Shown: positions 52,629 through 64,000 of the stretch, piece after piece
How positions within the stretch are numbered: the first letter of the stretch is position 1
Layout: the number at the start of each line of letters is the position of its first letter
Assembly: GCA_963693365.1 (NCBI GenBank)
Contig: CAVNZM010000014.1
Span: 3,224,001-3,288,000 of the forward strand
DNA: 64,000 nt
Direction: 5' to 3'
Source: Amoebidium appalachense
Taxonomy: Eukaryota; Ichthyosporea
Program-made: the position numbers and the translations under genes
Notes under the pieces: generated by a model
What the model was told of the DNA's origin: nothing
The model's database searches: none
What the model saw: the letters and a program-made list of their open reading frames with translations, nothing else

Positions 52629-54296
52629 AACACACGTTCACTCTCCCATCTCCCATTCTTTCCCATCTTTCCATCGTCGCACTCCCACTGCCATCATGCA
52701 CTGGTTGCTTCTTTTCCTCGCCCATCAAATTCTTTACAGCATTCCAGAAGAATACTTGCATTCCATTGACATTCCATCAACCAACCAGAACATAACTGTC
52801 CGTTGCGGTGCCGATGTCGATCCGACCGATTGTCCTTTCCTGCCCGGATTCAACAACAGCGACAGCTATGTCAGTTTCTATGTTGAATCGCCGAATTTCT
52901 GCCAGGCTTTAGGTCTTCAGGCTTCCATCAATGGACTCGTGTCGATTGAGCGGTTCACGGCACCAAAGTAAGTTGAGTTTACTGCTTGCCACTGTGCATG
53001 TGCGGTTATTTGTTTCATGATGTGGGTGTGTGTGTGTGGGGGGGGGGGGGGGGGGGGGAGTCAATTGTCTGCGTGTGGTTTGTTTTGATGGAAGTACGAG
53101 AAACCCAAATGAAGGAAATACAGAGCTCCTTTATTTGTATTACAAAGCAAGCGCCACCCGCGGAGAAAGACCAAAATCTCAAATCGCACAATCCAATCTA
53201 CTCGGTTTCTGATTGCCCCCCCCCCCCCCCCCCCCCCCCCTCCTCCCCCCTCTTCACAGGTGGCTAACCGACACCGACAAGAGACACAGTCTCATATTCC
53301 AACGCGCCTGGTCATACGACAAACCCCTCTTCCTTCGTATTGACTTGAAGGGAGCCACCGTTTCCACGATTACCATCGAAAAACTGGAGAAATCGGAAGG
53401 GGAAAGTGCGTACGCGGGAGATTACAAATCGGCGACAACGGTAACGGACGGGGTGGGTCTGTTGGGTCTCTATGCGAGAACGGAGCCGTCGACAATCACT
53501 TCGACGGGTGCACCGCAATACTTCCTGTTTACTGTTGATTTGGCACAGGTGAGCTTTCATATACTATCCCCCCCCCCCCTCCCCCCCCCCCCCCCCCCCA
53601 CCCACCCACGTTACAGGGTGTGCACGCGAGCACACACACACACACATACAAACACAAACACACGTACATCCACACACACGGCCACATCCCTCCCCCCCTT
53701 GCCCCCTGCCCTCGGCCGCCTGCTCGCCCCATCCCCCATTACATGCACACACACGCACACATGCATCACTGCCACCATCACCAGGACCCTCCCCCCCCCC
53801 CCCCTCCCCCCGTCGTGAATGTCTACTTCGTCTTCTGTAACTCATTCTAAACTGCCCCCTCCCCCTCCCCCCCCCCCCCTCCCCCCGCCCCGCCCTTCCA
53901 TCCAAATTTCAGGTCCTTGCAAGCAACCCCCCCTCCCCGGGGTCTCTCAAGACAATATCCTTCCGAGCCACCGTCCAAGTCCAGTACGAGGCGTTGGCTC
54001 GCAGGCGGCGGGCCCGTATCCAATCAGAATTGGAGGTTGACCCCGCAAACTATTCCGACCAATCGGAAGAAGCGCTCGATAGCCTTAAAAGACAAGAAAG
54101 GGCCGTTGGGGCCGGCAAGGGTGTGGTGGCTATCACGGGGACGGTGGAGAGACCTGTGACGTCATTGATGAGCGAACAAGATTTCTTGGATACTCTGAAA
54201 GATAAAAGCGTGGGTTCAATGGGCGCAAATCCATATGTTTTGAGCTGCTGGGTGGGGGTTTTGGTGGTGAAATTTGGGTTGGATCTTCTGCTCTGA
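43652..54296 (+). CDS. Large secreted or surface protein with two tandem ~370-aa modules, function unknown
   Basis: Secure exons: 45385-45482, 46059-46202, 46711-46851, 47313-47549, 48015-48167, 48679-48771, 49156-49320, 49659-49877, 50242-50441, 50799-51057, 51389-51491, 52062-52243, 52789-52967, 53260-53548, 53913-54296. They agree in phase and give about 948 codons. An upstream exon is likely at 43652-43757 ([16 protein letters not shown]) and another may end at 44717; the N-terminus and any signal peptide were not found. Many Asn-X-Ser/Thr sites and paired Cys suggest the secretory route. Two modules repeat: [12 protein letters not shown] / [21 protein letters not shown]...DC / NITVRCGAD...DC, SSQYFL / APQYFL, an Arg cluster (GRRRRRSF, LRQRRG / ARRRRARI) and ALSGTVNY / AITGTVER. 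The tail ends in a hydrophobic stretch ([14 protein letters not shown]) with no cytoplasmic part, as in GPI-anchor signals. I recognise no known domain. Confidence 0.75.
44460..44640. repeat. C run and CA microsatellite upstream of a possible exon
   Basis: C-rich sequence (44380-44457) and a CA run (44578-44635). The following bases could code [15 protein letters not shown]...ALSVK up to a GTAACT donor at 44718, but no AG acceptor is visible between about 44366 and 44690, so this exon is uncertain. Confidence 0.6.
45785..46000. repeat. CA repeats with ACGTAC interruptions
   Basis: Irregular CA/CACGTACA array before exon 46059, flanked by two copies of TTACACATTTGCTCACCGTG (45764 and 46008), a direct repeat about 245 bases apart. 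The repeat leads into the acceptor CACGTACAG. Confidence 0.88.
46468..46640 (+). repeat. Tandem duplication (about 100-base unit) in a secreted-protein intron
   Basis: CTTTCTTTTCTTTTTGTTT, TTGTATTCAGCCACTGTTTT and ATATCAAGCTGG-type sequence occurs at about 46472 and again at about 46573. The unit carries a pyrimidine tract and a TTCAG acceptor-like site in the first copy. Confidence 0.85.
46997..47066. repeat. (AT)n microsatellite, then A run and G run
   Basis: TA dinucleotide run (about 46997-47038), a short break, more TA (47048-47066), then AAAAAAAA and about 23 G. Confidence 0.93.
47679..47970. repeat. G run, then CA, CT and CA microsatellites
   Basis: G run of about 49 bases (47681-47729), CA (47809-47836), CT (47837-47892) and CA (47924-47970) in the intron before exon 48015. 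Confidence 0.93.
48484..48678 (+). repeat. Tandem array (about 55-base unit) ending at the acceptor of exon 48679
   Basis: Units share CTCTAATGGT or CTCCAATTTGGTA, AACATATGCA or AACATGTGCAG and TAATATTA. About four copies are visible, and the last, GGTGCAAATGGTGAGCAG, is the real splice acceptor. Earlier copies with ATGTGCAG are potential decoy acceptors. Confidence 0.75.
48958..49046. repeat. T run (about 51) passing directly into G run (about 38)
   Basis: The longest composite homopolymer in the window, in the intron before exon 49156. A shorter T run is at 48857-48878. Confidence 0.95.
49878..49986. repeat. (GT)n microsatellite that starts at a splice donor
   Basis: The exon ends ACAAAG at 49877 and the intron begins GTGTGTGTG, continuing for about 108 bases with one TCTG break, then a G run (49990-50020). 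The donor is itself the first unit of the repeat. Confidence 0.95.
51257..51288. repeat. C run before exon 51389
   Basis: About 32 C, followed by CA and ACGTAC repeats that end in the acceptor GTGCAG (51388). Confidence 0.9.
52546..52627. repeat. (CA)n microsatellite
   Basis: Preceded by CGCGCGCGCGC, in the intron before exon 52789. CT and C runs fill 52300-52486. Confidence 0.94.
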
Positions 54297-54367
54297 ACGC
54301 TGGTTTGTGTATTTATGTTCTTACGAACTGAAACACACACAAACACACACACACACACAGCAAATGC

Positions 54368-54407
<40 letters not shown>

Positions 54408-54873
54408 CACACACACACCACAACTACGGCGATTAGTTGATGGCTTTCATCCAGTGGAGAATTATATCCCAAATGTTATATAAAGCATGAATGTGTTTAC
54501 AGCAGTAAAAAGATGACATGTGATTAAACATGTTCATAGTTCATGCACAGTTCCATCGTAAAGATGTATATCTTAAAACCATAACGACGGCACTCGGGCA
54601 CTGGTTGTCAATATGAGCTGTCTGATTTAAAACGATTCTAATTCTAAACCGGTTGGTAGAAAATTATTCAAGTAGATTTAAAATGTAATGCACATGACGA
54701 CAAAGGTGCCCAGGTGATGTAGATGGACAGGCAATATGCACATAATATTATATAAAATTTAATGCCACATAGTAAAAATACTTCATGGAATCATCATGTA
54801 GCTGAATCCACACGGGTTGGGGTCGAGCTGGCCAATCGACGGAGACCAAAAAAAAAAAACTAATCAGCTCTCT

Positions 54874-54917
<44 letters not shown>

Positions 54918-54921
54918 TCCC

Positions 54922-54952
<31 letters not shown>

Positions 54953-54954
54953 CC

Positions 54955-55008
<54 letters not shown>

Positions 55009-55009
55009 C
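54874..55009. repeat. (CT)n microsatellite
   Basis: CT run with a few CCC interruptions, followed by C runs to 55069. Confidence 0.94.
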
Positions 55010-55038
55010 CCCCCCCCCCCCTCTCCCCCCTCCCTCCC

Positions 55039-55069
<31 letters not shown>

Positions 55070-55753
55070 ACGCACACACACCTGCCCCACGTCCGCCCAA
55101 ACACACACAAGCAAGCACATATGTCAGATATGCACAAGCACAGCCTCCCCATGCTCAAATCCTATCGCATACATATGTACCCTGCTCTCAGTCCCCCCCC
55201 CCTTCCCCCCCTTCCCCACGGGCCCCTCTCCCCCCTCCCCAACCAATTTTCCCTCCCAGGCTCCTCCCCGCTCCCCTCCCCCCGTCCTTCTTCTCCCTCA
55301 CTATGGCAGGCCCAAACTGCACACCTCATTATCCTTTCATCTATACGAGTCCTCCCCCTCTCTCCCCCCCATGCATAACACACCTTCCTTCCCAAAACGA
55401 GAAATTGTGCTTCAAATTCAATGCAGCTTGTTAGCTAATAGATAGCAGGCTGGGTCAGATATGAACAGGCATTGAAACCGTCGAAAGACCACTGTGACTG
55501 TTTACGGGGGTACTTCGTCGGACTTGTCTGCCCGGGCATTGTCCCGGTCGACGTCCGGAGGTAATCGAGGAACCACTCTGTGACCATCCCCCCCCCCCCC
55601 CCCCCCCCTCCACCCCCTCCCCCCCGCGCACTCCCCTCCCTCCCATCTCTCTCTCTCGCCCCCCCCTCCCTCCAACCCCCCTACTCCCGGCCCGGGAACA
55701 AACAGGCAGACATCGGCCGTCGCGCGCGTGCGAGCGTGCACACAGACACACAA

Positions 55754-55775
55754 GCGCACACACACACACACACGC

Positions 55776-55873
<98 letters not shown>

Positions 55874-55892
55874 GCACACACGCACGCATACT

Positions 55893-55925
<33 letters not shown>

Positions 55926-56020
55926 ACGCATGCACGCACGCACACACACACACACGCACACACGCGCACACACGCGCACTTACATGATCACACACACGCG
56001 CGCGCGCGCGCGCGAGCACC
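55754..56020. repeat. (CA)n and CACG microsatellite
   Basis: CA run (55783-55868), then CA with GCAC variants, ending in CGCGCGCGCG near 56012. Confidence 0.94.
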
Positions 56021-57773
56021 GCCACGCATGTCTACACTGTACACGTACTCACGCACGCACACATGTCTAATAATTCTAGAGATCGCAAGATCTCAGCCAA
56101 AACAAACAAGCGCAGGGCTAGCCTATGCCCCAACCAGCGCTTGCTAGAACAAGCTGGTCTCGCCCACACGAACGTTTTGCTCACCATAGTTTTAAACGGG
56201 TGACAGCCCAATTATGCATGAAATGTTACGGCGCATTCTGTGTCGTGGTACTTTATTGGGCTGTGGCTGTAACTTACGCTACGCGCCACCTACCTGCCTA
56301 CGTCCATTTTTGCTGGAGTTCTTTCACACACGACGCGGCCATGCAGATACGAGAAGAATGGAGAAGTTCGCCGTCATGAACTATGGGGTTTACGCACTAT
56401 TTATAACTATGCGTGTACACTTCCACGTGCGACTGTGGCCTCAACACTGTGAGCACCCGTATGACCAATTGCATGTCTACTCTGGCGAGTCCATTTCTCA
56501 ACCGGGTATGAGTTGGCACGTGATCAGTCGGCCGCGGAGGGGATGTTTATATCGCCTTGGAACTTAAAGAGCTACCTCAAAAGGTAGCAGGCGTGTACAT
56601 ATTTCACAACTTATTTGGTGTACTATTATGTATATGTGCATACTGGACTGTAACAGTATAAGATTACCATAGCACCACGCGAGCCAAACACGACGCCCCC
56701 ACGACACGCCCCACACTGCGGCCAGTGGCCCAGTGGTGGGCCACGCGCGATGTGGTTGTTTACATTGTTTCAGGATATGGGAATGCAATGGATCTGAGTT
56801 TGATCCAATCAGATTAGGGAAACGGTTTGCAAGAAGCAGTCTCTAAAGACCTTACATTCCTAAAAGGGTCCATTGAAAAGAGTTTTATCTTCTCGACCTC
56901 ACCACTCATAGATTCTGTTCCCAGCAGCACAGCGACGCATGTGATTTTGATCACTGTTTCGGCGATAGAAAAATTTTTTTATCCTTAAGATTAATAGTCA
57001 TTTCTGCTCTTTATTTTTCATTCTTCCGGTCATTTTTCTAATGGTCATAACTTCTCAGTCTAAACGTCGACGTCGTCGGCCGATTAACAGGAAATTGCCA
57101 GGGAATTCCGGCAGATCAGATAGTGTGAACTGTGAAGGCAAGGCTATAGACATCTTTAGAATTTAAAGGCTCTTAGAAATTGAATACCAACATTCATAAA
57201 ATTTATAAAATTTGCTTAAATATACATTCATGGGTACTGGTGACGCACAATGGTGAAATATGTACATCTTATCAATCATCTTTTCTCGTTTCTTTATGGC
57301 TGGCTGAGTCAAATTGTTGGGGTTAGGGAGAATCTGTTCAAGTGAACACAATAGATCTCAAGCTCACTGACTATTGGATCATATTCATCCCCGAAGTTTC
57401 AATGGTTTGATTGGTGAATTCATCTGAGCCCAAAATAGCGCGGGTATAATAAACACTCGAGCTCGCCAATGTTGCCAGTTGGTGTACTGTACCGTGCGAC
57501 ATAAAAGTGTACAGATGCACAACAATATAGATAGGCCGTGATATATCCCCGCAGGTATTCCTTCTCTTTAATAAGTCGCCTTATTACTCACATGCACAAT
57601 AACTAGTTTACGTGAAATAACGTGAAACCAAGAAACTCACAACTCCAAACACTCCATTTTAGGTACCTTCGCCTCCTTCGCTATCCACACAGTGTACATG
57701 CCGTTGTAATTAGCTTGATCATTATTACCTGGATTGCAGTTTACACAAAGCCTACATAGGCACATCAGTGAAG

Positions 57774-58860
57774 ATGGCATCGGTATCATCCCCATCACAA
57801 GTAGCGAACTGGAGTATGGCGAAACCTTTAGGTTTCACCCCGTTTTCAAGCACACCACACGATTGTGTTGAGTTGCGTGAAGACGTATTATACACAGCAA
57901 GACGCACCACAGTCCCTGATGTACACTCACACCTCCACCATTTGCACGGGGAAACATATGGTGCTTTTAGACGTGCATCTGAGCCGACTGAGACAATCAC
58001 ACAGGTAGCCGTCCTGCCACGAAACACAAACTCAGTTCCTCCCAAGGCGAAAACAATGCCACCACCACGGCCGCGCAGGAGAACATCGTTAACGGAAAAC
58101 CTCAAGTCCAGCTTGGTTGATGCGTGCAGAAAGGGGCTCCGTGCAGCTCTTAATGCACCCGAGCTTGGGGCTTCGAATTCCTTTAACGTCACCTGCCGCA
58201 CGGTGACTCCTTCTTTCCCGTCGTTGTTGGAATTCAACCACGAAGATTCATTTTTCGTGAAGAAGCCCATGAAGAGAGAGATTGTCATTCCGCGCCGAAT
58301 CACAGACCAGCAAAATGGGCGCCACCTAGGGGTTCGCCTCGCGGCCATCCGCGGGAAAGTCTATGTCGTATACGTAACACAACACTCTCTCGCATGGCAT
58401 CTCGGTCTTCACGCCGGCGACAGGATTGAATCGCTCAACGGCGAGGCGGTGAAAGATCCCAAGGTTTTCGTGGAACGGTTTAAGAAACTGCGAGCTAGCC
58501 GAGGGAACCACGGTATCACCATGACCGTGTACGATTCCCCCGGAGGAACGTGTGAGAGTCCGTGGGCAGCGAAAGACTCGGCTGGGGATCAGGTATAGCG
58601 ACTGGAGAATTCAGAGCGTTGTGGACGGGTCAGCCGGGCATAGGGCAGGGTTGAAAGGGTTAATCGAAACTCACACCATCATTTCTATCGACGGAATAAG
58701 TGTTTTGGGCGTTCCGAATGATGAGGTGTGCCGGATTCTGAAGAGGGTGTGGGAGGGGAAGTGGGATCTGAAACTGGTTTTCGTTCCGTGCGATATCGCG
58801 TACGAGATGGCGATTGCGATTAATGATGTGGAACCTCCCCTTCACCGTGGGCCGCAGTAA
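57774..58860 (+). CDS. Two-PDZ-domain protein with a 1-base frameshift between the domains
   Basis: Frame 1 runs from ATG 57774 to a stop at 58598 and covers an unrecognised ~180-residue N-terminal part plus PDZ1 (HLGVRLAAIRGKVYV... with HAGDRIESLNGEAV). Frame 2 carries PDZ2 (RLGIRYSDWRIQSVV..., HTIISIDGISVLG, LKLVFVPCDIA) and ends at 58860. Comparison with the intact paralogue at 61557 puts the shift in the C5 run at 58537-58541: with four C the frames join (DSPEERVRVRGQ beside the paralogue's DCPIERVEVRAGGQ) and the protein is 361 aa. Known of the family: PDZ domains bind C-terminal peptides of partner proteins and act in scaffolding. No intron fits the shift. Either the C run is misread or the gene is damaged. 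No membrane segment or signal peptide seen. Confidence 0.72.
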
Positions 58861-59543
58861 TTATTACCGTGACTTGGAAGTGGGGATGTGGTTTAAACGG
58901 TGTTGTCCTATCGTGCATGAATAGGCACGAAATTTTTGTTTTAAAAACAGGAGCACAAATACATGCACACAACACCTACAAGCACACACACACACACACA
59001 GACACACACAGAGACACACACACACACACAGTTAAACGTTGTATATAGTCAAAAGCAGTGCACTGAATTACCCTTTTGTACGTGCAACATTCGTGCGTAA
59101 GCACACATCCATGCCCTTAGTCATAAACATGCTGTAGCCAATGGGAATTAGCATGTGTTATTCGTCACTTTTTTAATGGAACCTTTCCCACAAACACAGC
59201 CCAGTCTTATGCTGTGACTTTTTTTAGTGTTTGTGTTTTAGAATTTTTTATTATTATTACATTACTTAAATCGGTACTGGCAGGTCCACCGAACCTTTTA
59301 GATCATATAGGCCTACTCCATACCTGTGTTTTATTAATCTGGTTTAAGTGCGCGTGTAAAATACTGGTGCCAACCCGCCGACAAGTTGTGGTTGCAGTTT
59401 CGAGCCCAAAACATTAGATTTAGCTAGTTAACTTGCTAGCTACATAATGTATATAATCGTAGAGAGATGTTTGTGTTTGTGTATTGTAAAAGTAAAGAAG
59501 GTCTGATCTGTTTTCAAAACCAACTTGCGAGAAGTGAAGGCTC
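58861..59543. other. Spacer
   Basis: 3' side of the first PDZ gene with CA repeats (58985-59030); no gene. A short hydrophobic open frame (59214-59417) has no support. Confidence 0.5.
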
Positions 59544-61045
<1,502 letters not shown>

Positions 61046-61299
61046 TATGATTGTACACGCGCTCGAGATTCCCTTTTGCAAAAAGAGCCAAAAACAATTG
61101 CATGAGGTGATTGTATAAGATTGTATAACCATGCACAATGAATGGATGGTTTAGCTGGTGAATAGCAGGAAAGGCACGTAAGTGAGGCTCAGTGCAACAA
61201 CCTTTTTACCTGTGCAGGCCAGTGCACGGTAGCGTGGCCCCGCCAGAACGGGCAGGGGCTGATGTATTTTTAGAACTATTTGAGAATTAAGCTTCAGCG

Positions 61300-61415
61300 A
61301 TCTGATTGGTGCAAATGTCATTCAATTTGATTGGTTCAGAGCACTTACACCAATCAGAATGCAAAACCAATCAATAATGTGAATCTTGAACTGCCGTGAG
61401 GTATATAATAGCAGT
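61300..61415 (+). promoter_or_regulatory. Promoter of the intact PDZ gene: four CCAAT boxes and a TATA box
   Basis: CTGATTGGTGC (about 61302), TTGATTGGTTC (about 61329), CACCAATCAG (about 61349) and AACCAATCAA (about 61367) lie within 75 bases, two in each orientation. GGTATATAATAG (about 61400) follows. The ATG is at 61557, leaving a leader of roughly 130 bases. This is the clearest promoter in the window. Confidence 0.7.
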
Positions 61416-61556
61416 CGAGGCCATTTCCACGTCGTGTGTTGCTTCAGTGCTTCAACCAAATCTGACAAAACAAAACATCGCCAAAACCAAGATACAGTAA
61501 ACAGAAAACCACAGCTAATAATACCTTCAGCGTATATATATCACCTCCTTTAAAGA

Positions 61557-62180
61557 ATGTATTCCCACGAGGTCGAGCCGATATACCCATCATTCATTGA
61601 AGCGGTTGCATCCTCCCCCAAGAAACCCACCAAGCGAGAGCTTGAATTCAACCACCGCTTCGGAAAGTCCCTTGGCGTTCGCCTGTGCTCTTTGCGCGGG
61701 AGGGTATACGTCACAGACGTCTACGTCGGATGCACGGGGTGGAGACTAGGGCTCTGTCCTGGGGACAGAATCGAGGCGGTGAACGGGGAGACTATGAAGG
61801 ACGCGAGGGTTTTCGTACGCAAGTATCATAGCACAGACGGTCCACTCACCCTCGTTGTTTGGGATTGTCCCATCGAGCGTGTTGAGGTGCGCGCGGGGGG
61901 CCAGGGAAAAGAAGATTCAAACATGGCGCTTGGAATTATTTATAGCAAGAGAAGAGTGCAGGAAGTGATTGAGGGGACTGCTGCTCACAAGTGTAACATT
62001 GGAGGTTTGAAAGGCACGCACAGCATTATCTTGATAAACGGGAAGTCTGTGTGGGCGTGGACGGATGACGAGGTGAATATGGAGCTGAGCAAGAGGTGGC
62101 GCCGGTCGCAGAGCCTCAAACTGGAGTTTGCTCCCTGTGATATCGCGCAGGCTGTGCACACGAACACAAGGAAGAATTAG
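61557..62180 (+). CDS. Two-PDZ-domain protein, intact and intronless
   Basis: A single 207-codon frame. PDZ1 (about residues 38-105) reads SLGVRLCSLRGRVYVTDVYV with CPGDRIEAVNGETM; PDZ2 (about 122-200) reads ALGIIYSKRRVQEVIEG with THSIILINGKSVW and SLKLEFAPCDIAQAV. It is a paralogue of the gene 2.7 kb upstream, with matching domain order and the same linker, but lacks most of its long N-terminal part. KKPTKRELEFNHRFGKSLGVRL matches KKPMKREIVIP...GRHLGVRL there. Known of the family: peptide-binding scaffolds. The partner and location are unknown; no membrane or signal sequence is visible. The absence of introns in a window of intron-rich genes is notable. Confidence 0.85.
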   Translation: MYSHEVEPIYPSFIEAVASSPKKPTKRELEFNHRFGKSLGVRLCSLRGRVYVTDVYVGCTGWRLGLCPGDRIEAVNGETMKDARVFVRKYHSTDGPLTLVVWDCPIERVEVRAGGQGKEDSNMALGIIYSKRRVQEVIEGTAAHKCNIGGLKGTHSIILINGKSVWAWTDDEVNMELSKRWRRSQSLKLEFAPCDIAQAVHTNTRKN

Positions 62181-62374
62181 TTCGTGTCAACTCTGAGGGT
62201 CTCACTCTGCTATCTATTTTTGTATTTAGAGTCATTCTTCAGGCTGCACCGTTATCTTAAAAAACATAGCTGGGTACAGCAAGTGTAGGGATGTTTTTGC
62301 GAATATTTATACTTTTGATTGTATGACTTGATCATGATGACCAGTTTGTGTATAATGACAGTAGTTTTAGGCTA

Positions 62375-62380
62375 AATAAA
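62375..62380 (+). terminator. Poly(A) signal AATAAA of the intact PDZ gene
   Basis: AATAAA in GGCTAAATAAATCATTTTGT, 195 bases after the stop codon, with a GT-rich stretch following (TTTTGTG, GAATGTGTC). Placement and context fit a cleavage signal. Confidence 0.55.
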
Positions 62381-62553
62381 TCATTTTGTGCACCGAATGT
62401 GTCTAAATCAATCATGTAGGTTCGAATGCGAGTATCGGATTGTGGCGATAAAAAAAAGAAAAAATCAGTTACTAACTTCACCAATATGCATAACTTTTAA
62501 AGTACACGAATGCAACTTGTACAAATTTGAGAATGTTGTTTATGGAGGTAGCT

Positions 62554-62554
<1 letters not shown>

Positions 62555-62586
<32 letters not shown>

Positions 62587-62692
62587 GGGGTGAGGGGGGG
62601 GGGGGGGGGGAGGAGGAGGGGGTGAGAGGGGGGAGGGGAGAGGAGAGGGAAGGGGGGGGGGGGGAGGGGAGGGGAGGGGGGGGGGGGGGGGC
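62555..62692. repeat. G-run block
   Basis: About 28 pure G followed by G-rich sequence with A interruptions and a last G run before CTATTATATG. Confidence 0.9.
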
Positions 62693-63160
62693 TATTATAT
62701 GTTTTTTACGCTTTTAGAACTTTACCCGTTTATTAGGCTTCACGGGCCGAGGCTCTAAACTCTTTTAAACGTTTAACTCGTATATTTCAAATAAATAAAA
62801 CAAAAACATAGCCAACATAACGACGTACACGACCCTTGAAGCCCCCATACATTTACCGGATGAACAGGCTCGCTCCATTCTGCATATAAAAACTATGGCT
62901 CTCCGAGATAACAGCTACCAATTTTTCGAGTTTTTCACGTTTTGTTAATGAACTATTTCCTGCCGCATTGCTTTGGCCGGGGACCATAAGAATACAGCTA
63001 AGAAAAAGGCATTATGGTGTTGGACGCACAAAGAAATGGTCCCGGGGAAAACATTTCTACTCATCCCCCGCACCAAACAGTGCTATTCTGCACGAGCCCC
63101 CGAAGCGCAGACTACTACTAAGGCAGACACAAAAAAAAACTTCACTCATGACAACAACAG
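62693..63160. other. Spacer, no gene seen
   Basis: Unique-looking AT-rich sequence without supported coding capacity; an open frame that starts at 62968 runs into the CA and ACGC repeats and is not credible. Confidence 0.5.
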
Positions 63161-63193
63161 CCCCCCCCCCCCCCCCCCCCCCCCAAACACGCG

Positions 63194-63574
<381 letters not shown>

Positions 63575-63717
63575 GCCGCGCACACACACACAAGCATACA
63601 CACACTTGCCCTGCCTACACACACCGTTGTATACACGATGCACAGGGACATAGCATGCACGAAGGAAGCCCCGCACAGTGACGAACGAACGCATGCACGA
63701 ACACACGCACACACACA

Positions 63718-63748
<31 letters not shown>

Positions 63749-64000
63749 GCTCACACTCACATACACACTCACACACGCATGGACACACGCATGCACACAC
63801 ACTTCATTCATACATACATATGCATGCACACAAACACATGCACGTGCACGGGCCCAGCGCACAAGTACACATGCACATAAAAAATATGCAACGCACATGC
63901 ACACTCAAGTACACGTACCGACCAGGCCATTCGGGAGTGCAGGCACGGGCAACGTGTCGCAACACAAATTTGCACACAATGATGCGTGCAGACACTCGCA

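Larger units (their letters stand above)
54297..57773. other. Spacer after the secreted-protein gene
   Basis: Begins with CA repeats (54331-54419) in the likely 3' untranslated region. It contains a CT block (54874-55009), C runs, a long CA block (55754-56020), then unique DNA (56030-57770). One 117-codon open frame (56214-56567) has no support. Upstream of the next gene there are a CCAAT-type TTGATTGGTG (57404) and a TATAATAA (57445). Confidence 0.5.

Noticed and set aside
56214-56567. 117-codon open frame on the plus strand
   Set aside because: No family, no splice or promoter support, and composition like the surrounding spacer.
58552-58860. Second PDZ frame as a separate downstream gene
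   Set aside because: It overlaps the first frame, begins inside the linker, and the intact paralogue shows both PDZ domains in one protein, so a frameshift explains it better.

Overview
This is nuclear DNA of a eukaryote with long, spliced genes. Introns have GT-AG borders, with one probable GC-AG case, and very small exons occur. There are no operons, and the promoters carry CCAAT and TATA motifs. Introns and spacers are packed with microsatellites (GT/CA, CT/GA, ACGC) and pure G, C or T runs of 20-50 bases. The exons look ordinary and free of these repeats. The gene set fits a protist, an alga or an early-branching unicellular relative of animals: a bacterial-type nucleotide-antiporter-like carrier, an animal-length MAU2/SCC4, an SRSF7/RSZ-like SR protein and two-PDZ proteins. 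I cannot name the organism from the sequence.

Layout: 1-2507 spacer; 2508-15197 (+) a 12-exon carrier of the ATP:ADP antiporter (TLC/NTT) branch of the MFS; 15198-17958 spacer with a foldback, MITE-like element; 17959-22124 (-) a 5-exon SR splicing factor with RRM, zinc knuckle and RS domain; 22125-23326 a divergent promoter region; 23327-38656 (+) MAU2/SCC4, the cohesin-loader subunit, in about 16 exons; 38657-43651 spacer with a GA-rich block; 43652-54296 (+) a large unrecognised secreted protein with two tandem ~370-residue modules and a hydrophobic C-terminus; 54297-57773 spacer; 57774-58860 (+) a two-PDZ gene with a 1-base frameshift; 59544-61045 (+) a doubtful small gene; 61557-62180 (+) an intact intronless two-PDZ paralogue; 62181-64000 spacer ending in a long ACGC array.

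I rebuilt exons from splice signals, reading phase and family similarity. The carrier's 12 exons close exactly in phase (467 codons). So do the SR gene, if one surplus base in a G6 run is discounted (266 codons), and the last 15 exons of the secreted protein. In MAU2 one junction (exon 8 to 9) does not close with the signals I can see, so a microexon may be missing there.

The most unusual thing here is structural. Many introns contain tandem copies of their own splice edge: branch region, pyrimidine tract, AG and the first tens of bases of the exon, or an exon end with its donor. I count about ten independent cases in three genes. One array actually supplies the acceptor and first codons of a MAU2 exon. 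GT repeats tend to start at donors and CA repeats tend to end at acceptors. Together this suggests that introns here grow by tandem duplication across splice sites. That could create or destroy exons, and it deserves RNA-seq testing.
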